In this document: positions 62,581-64,000 of the stretch, piece after piece | Layout of the letters: each line of letters opens with the position of its first letter | Position numbering within the stretch: position 1 is the first letter of the stretch | Assembly: GCF_000368925.1 (NCBI RefSeq) | Contig: NZ_KB849756.1 | Coordinates: 1,072,271 to 1,136,270 of the forward strand | Direction: 5' to 3' | Source: Acinetobacter bereziniae LMG 1003 = CIP 70.12 | GTDB taxonomy: Bacteria > Pseudomonadota > Gammaproteobacteria > Pseudomonadales > Moraxellaceae | DNA length: 64,000 nucleotides | Made by a program: the position numbers and the translations under genes | The notes under the pieces: generated by a model | Told to the model about the DNA's origin: nothing | Seen by the model: only the letters and a program-made list of their open reading frames with translations | The model's database searches: none

Positions 62581-64000
62581 ATGAATAGCCAAGCTAAAGT
62601 CAGCAATAAAAAACTCAATGCCAAAGAGCGTTATCGAATATTGACCCGTGATCTGGACTGGGAGTTTTCCTATGCAGATCGAAAAGATGCCTTTCCTTAT
62701 GAAGAATTCGAAGGCATCAAAATCACTGACTGGTCAAAATGGGAAGACCCGTTCCGTTTAACCATGGATGCCTATTGGAAATACCAAGCTGAAAAAGAAA
62801 AGAAACTGTATGCCATTTTTGATGCATTTGCGCAAAACAATGGACAAATGAATGTTTCGAATGAACGTTATGTCAATGCCATCAAACTGTTTTTAACCGC
62901 AGTGACTCCGTTGGAATATCAAGCTTATCAGGGTTATGCACATGTTGGACGCCAATTTGGTGGAATCGGCGCTCGGATTGCTTCACAGATGCAATCCATT
63001 GATGAATTACGTCATGTACAAACCCAGATTCACGCGATGAGTCATTACAACAAGTTCTTTGACGGTTTCCAAGATTGGGCACATATGCATGATCGTGTTT
63101 GGTATTTATCCGTTCCGAAATCATTCTTTGAAGATGCCCGTTCAGCTGGACCGTTTGAGTTTTTATTGGCGATCAGTTTTGCTTTTGAATATGTACTGAC
63201 CAATCTGTTATTCGTACCATTTATGTCAGGCGCCGCCTATAACGGTGATATGGCAACTGTCACCTTTGGCTTTAGTGCCCAATCAGATGAAGCACGCCAC
63301 ATGACACTCGGTTTAGAAATCGTAAAATTCTTACTTGAACAGCATGAAGATAATGTGCCAATCGTTCAAGAATGGATTGATAAATGGTTCTGGCGTGGCA
63401 CCCGTTTGCTCTCCATCGTCGGCATGATGATGGACTATATGTTGCCAAATAAAGTCATGTCATGGAAAGAAGCTTGGGAAACCTACTTTGAAGAAGCAGG
63501 TGGTGCATTATTCAAAGACCTTAGTCGCTATGGCATTCGTATGCCGAAATACAGTGAGGTCATCACCAAAGAAAAAGAGCATGTATCACACCAAGCATGG
63601 TGGATTTTCTATAACTTTGGTCATGCGGCTGGCTTCCATACTTGGATTCCAACAGATGAAGAAATGGATTGGTTATCTGCAAAATACCCTGACACTTTTG
63701 ACCAATACTATCGCCCACGCTGGGAACTGGCACGCAAAATGGAAGCCGAAGGTAAACGCTTCTATAGCGCAGGCTTACCACAACTTTGCCAAGTCTGCCA
63801 AATTCCAATGACATTTACAGAGATGGATGGCGACCAAACCATGTTCAGTTATCGTGAGTCAATTTACCAAGACGAACGCTACCATACCTGTTCAGATGGC
63901 TGCCATGACATTTTTGAAAGAGAGCCTGAAAAATACATCCAAGCTTGGTTGCCTGTTCATCAGATTTTACAAGGCAATTGCGGTGGTCCTGACTTAGAAA
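62581..64000 (+). CDS. mopN: Phenol hydroxylase alpha (di-iron oxygenase) subunit, C-terminus outside window
   Basis: At least 473 codons from ATG 62581, still open at the right edge. The enzyme hydroxylates phenol to catechol. The di-iron ligands appear in the two ExxH repeats: IDELRHVQT (near residue 140) and SDEARHMTLG (near 238). The N-terminus MNSQAKVSNKKLNAKERYRI and the later WWIFYNFGHAAGFHTW are typical of DmpN/MopN. AAAGG lies upstream. The remaining mopO and mopP (reductase) genes should follow outside the window. Confidence 0.95.
   Translation, partial: MNSQAKVSNKKLNAKERYRILTRDLDWEFSYADRKDAFPYEEFEGIKITDWSKWEDPFRLTMDAYWKYQAEKEKKLYAIFDAFAQNNGQMNVSNERYVNAIKLFLTAVTPLEYQAYQGYAHVGRQFGGIGARIASQMQSIDELRHVQTQIHAMSHYNKFFDGFQDWAHMHDRVWYLSVPKSFFEDARSAGPFEFLLAISFAFEYVLTNLLFVPFMSGAAYNGDMATVTFGFSAQSDEARHMTLGLEIVKFLLEQHEDNVPIVQEWIDKWFWRGTRLLSIVGMMMDYMLPNKVMSWKEAWETYFEEAGGALFKDLSRYGIRMPKYSEVITKEKEHVSHQAWWIFYNFGHAAGFHTWIPTDEEMDWLSAKYPDTFDQYYRPRWELARKMEAEGKRFYSAGLPQLCQVCQIPMTFTEMDGDQTMFSYRESIYQDERYHTCSDGCHDIFEREPEKYIQAWLPVHQILQGNCGGPDLE

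Noticed and set aside
62882..63124. Antisense ORF in mopN
   Set aside because: Opposite strand of the oxygenase gene, which is clearly coding throughout.
1..64000. CRISPR array, tRNA or rRNA genes, prophage or integron
   Set aside because: I looked for regularly spaced repeats, cloverleaf-like sequences, phage structural genes and integrase with attachment sites, and saw none.

Overview
The window is a 64 kb stretch of a low-GC gammaproteobacterial chromosome, almost certainly a non-baumannii Acinetobacter. The basis is marker gene content: a rubA-rubB-estB-oxyR run, a bacterial wax ester synthase/DGAT, CatM-controlled cat genes of the beta-ketoadipate pathway, and a MopR-type phenol regulator next to a multicomponent phenol hydroxylase. 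The species cannot be fixed from the sequence alone.

Layout. 1-8.1 kb: end of a cation/proton antiporter, a zinc metallopeptidase, a DUF808 membrane protein, trpS and lysS facing each other across a shared terminator, a TonB-C-like secreted protein, an SRPBCC protein, a small hydrolase and apt. 8.6-12 kb: rubredoxin and its reductase (electron supply to alkane hydroxylase), EstB-like hydrolase, OxyR. 12.3-23.4 kb: Tet-like MFS pump, polyphosphate kinase, a 266-bp MITE-like element, mtgA, rhomboid protease, a YbbAP-like ABC exporter divergent from tesA, a second MFS pump. 23.6-29.4 kb: small hypotheticals, thrH, a TPR protein, an APS-type cysH, WS/DGAT, and a 57-residue ORF. 29.5-37.5 kb: core cell-shape and translation genes (mreBCD-maf-rng; gatCAB).

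37.5-43.6 kb is the accessory zone. A complete IS150-like insertion sequence has split the gatB terminator exactly in its loop. It is followed by a GIY-YIG protein, a relic end of another IS3-family element, and a DUF6364/PIN toxin-antitoxin pair in which both genes are broken. Several unrecognised small proteins follow, then a lipoprotein, an M13 peptidase (TTG start), a LysR regulator with a divergent two-gene chromate-transporter-like pair, and a DJ-1/PfpI protein.

51.3-64 kb is a catabolic block that encodes phenol breakdown to succinyl-CoA and acetyl-CoA. MopR (sigma-54 activator) stands divergent to mopKLMN (phenol to catechol; the operon runs off the window). CatA opens the ring, CatB, CatC and CatD make beta-ketoadipate, CatIJ activates it and CatF cleaves it. 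catA lies inside the cat operon between catC and catI, next to a pair of hairpins. An ATAC-N7-GTAT operator of the CatM/BenM type is present at catM-catB, and closely similar sites lie in the mopR-mopK gap and upstream of the chromate-transporter genes, which suggests but does not prove shared control.

I did not find a clearly undescribed biological system. The most informative observations are the terminator-loop IS insertion, the repeated CatM-type operator, the MITE-like element and the doubly broken toxin-antitoxin locus.
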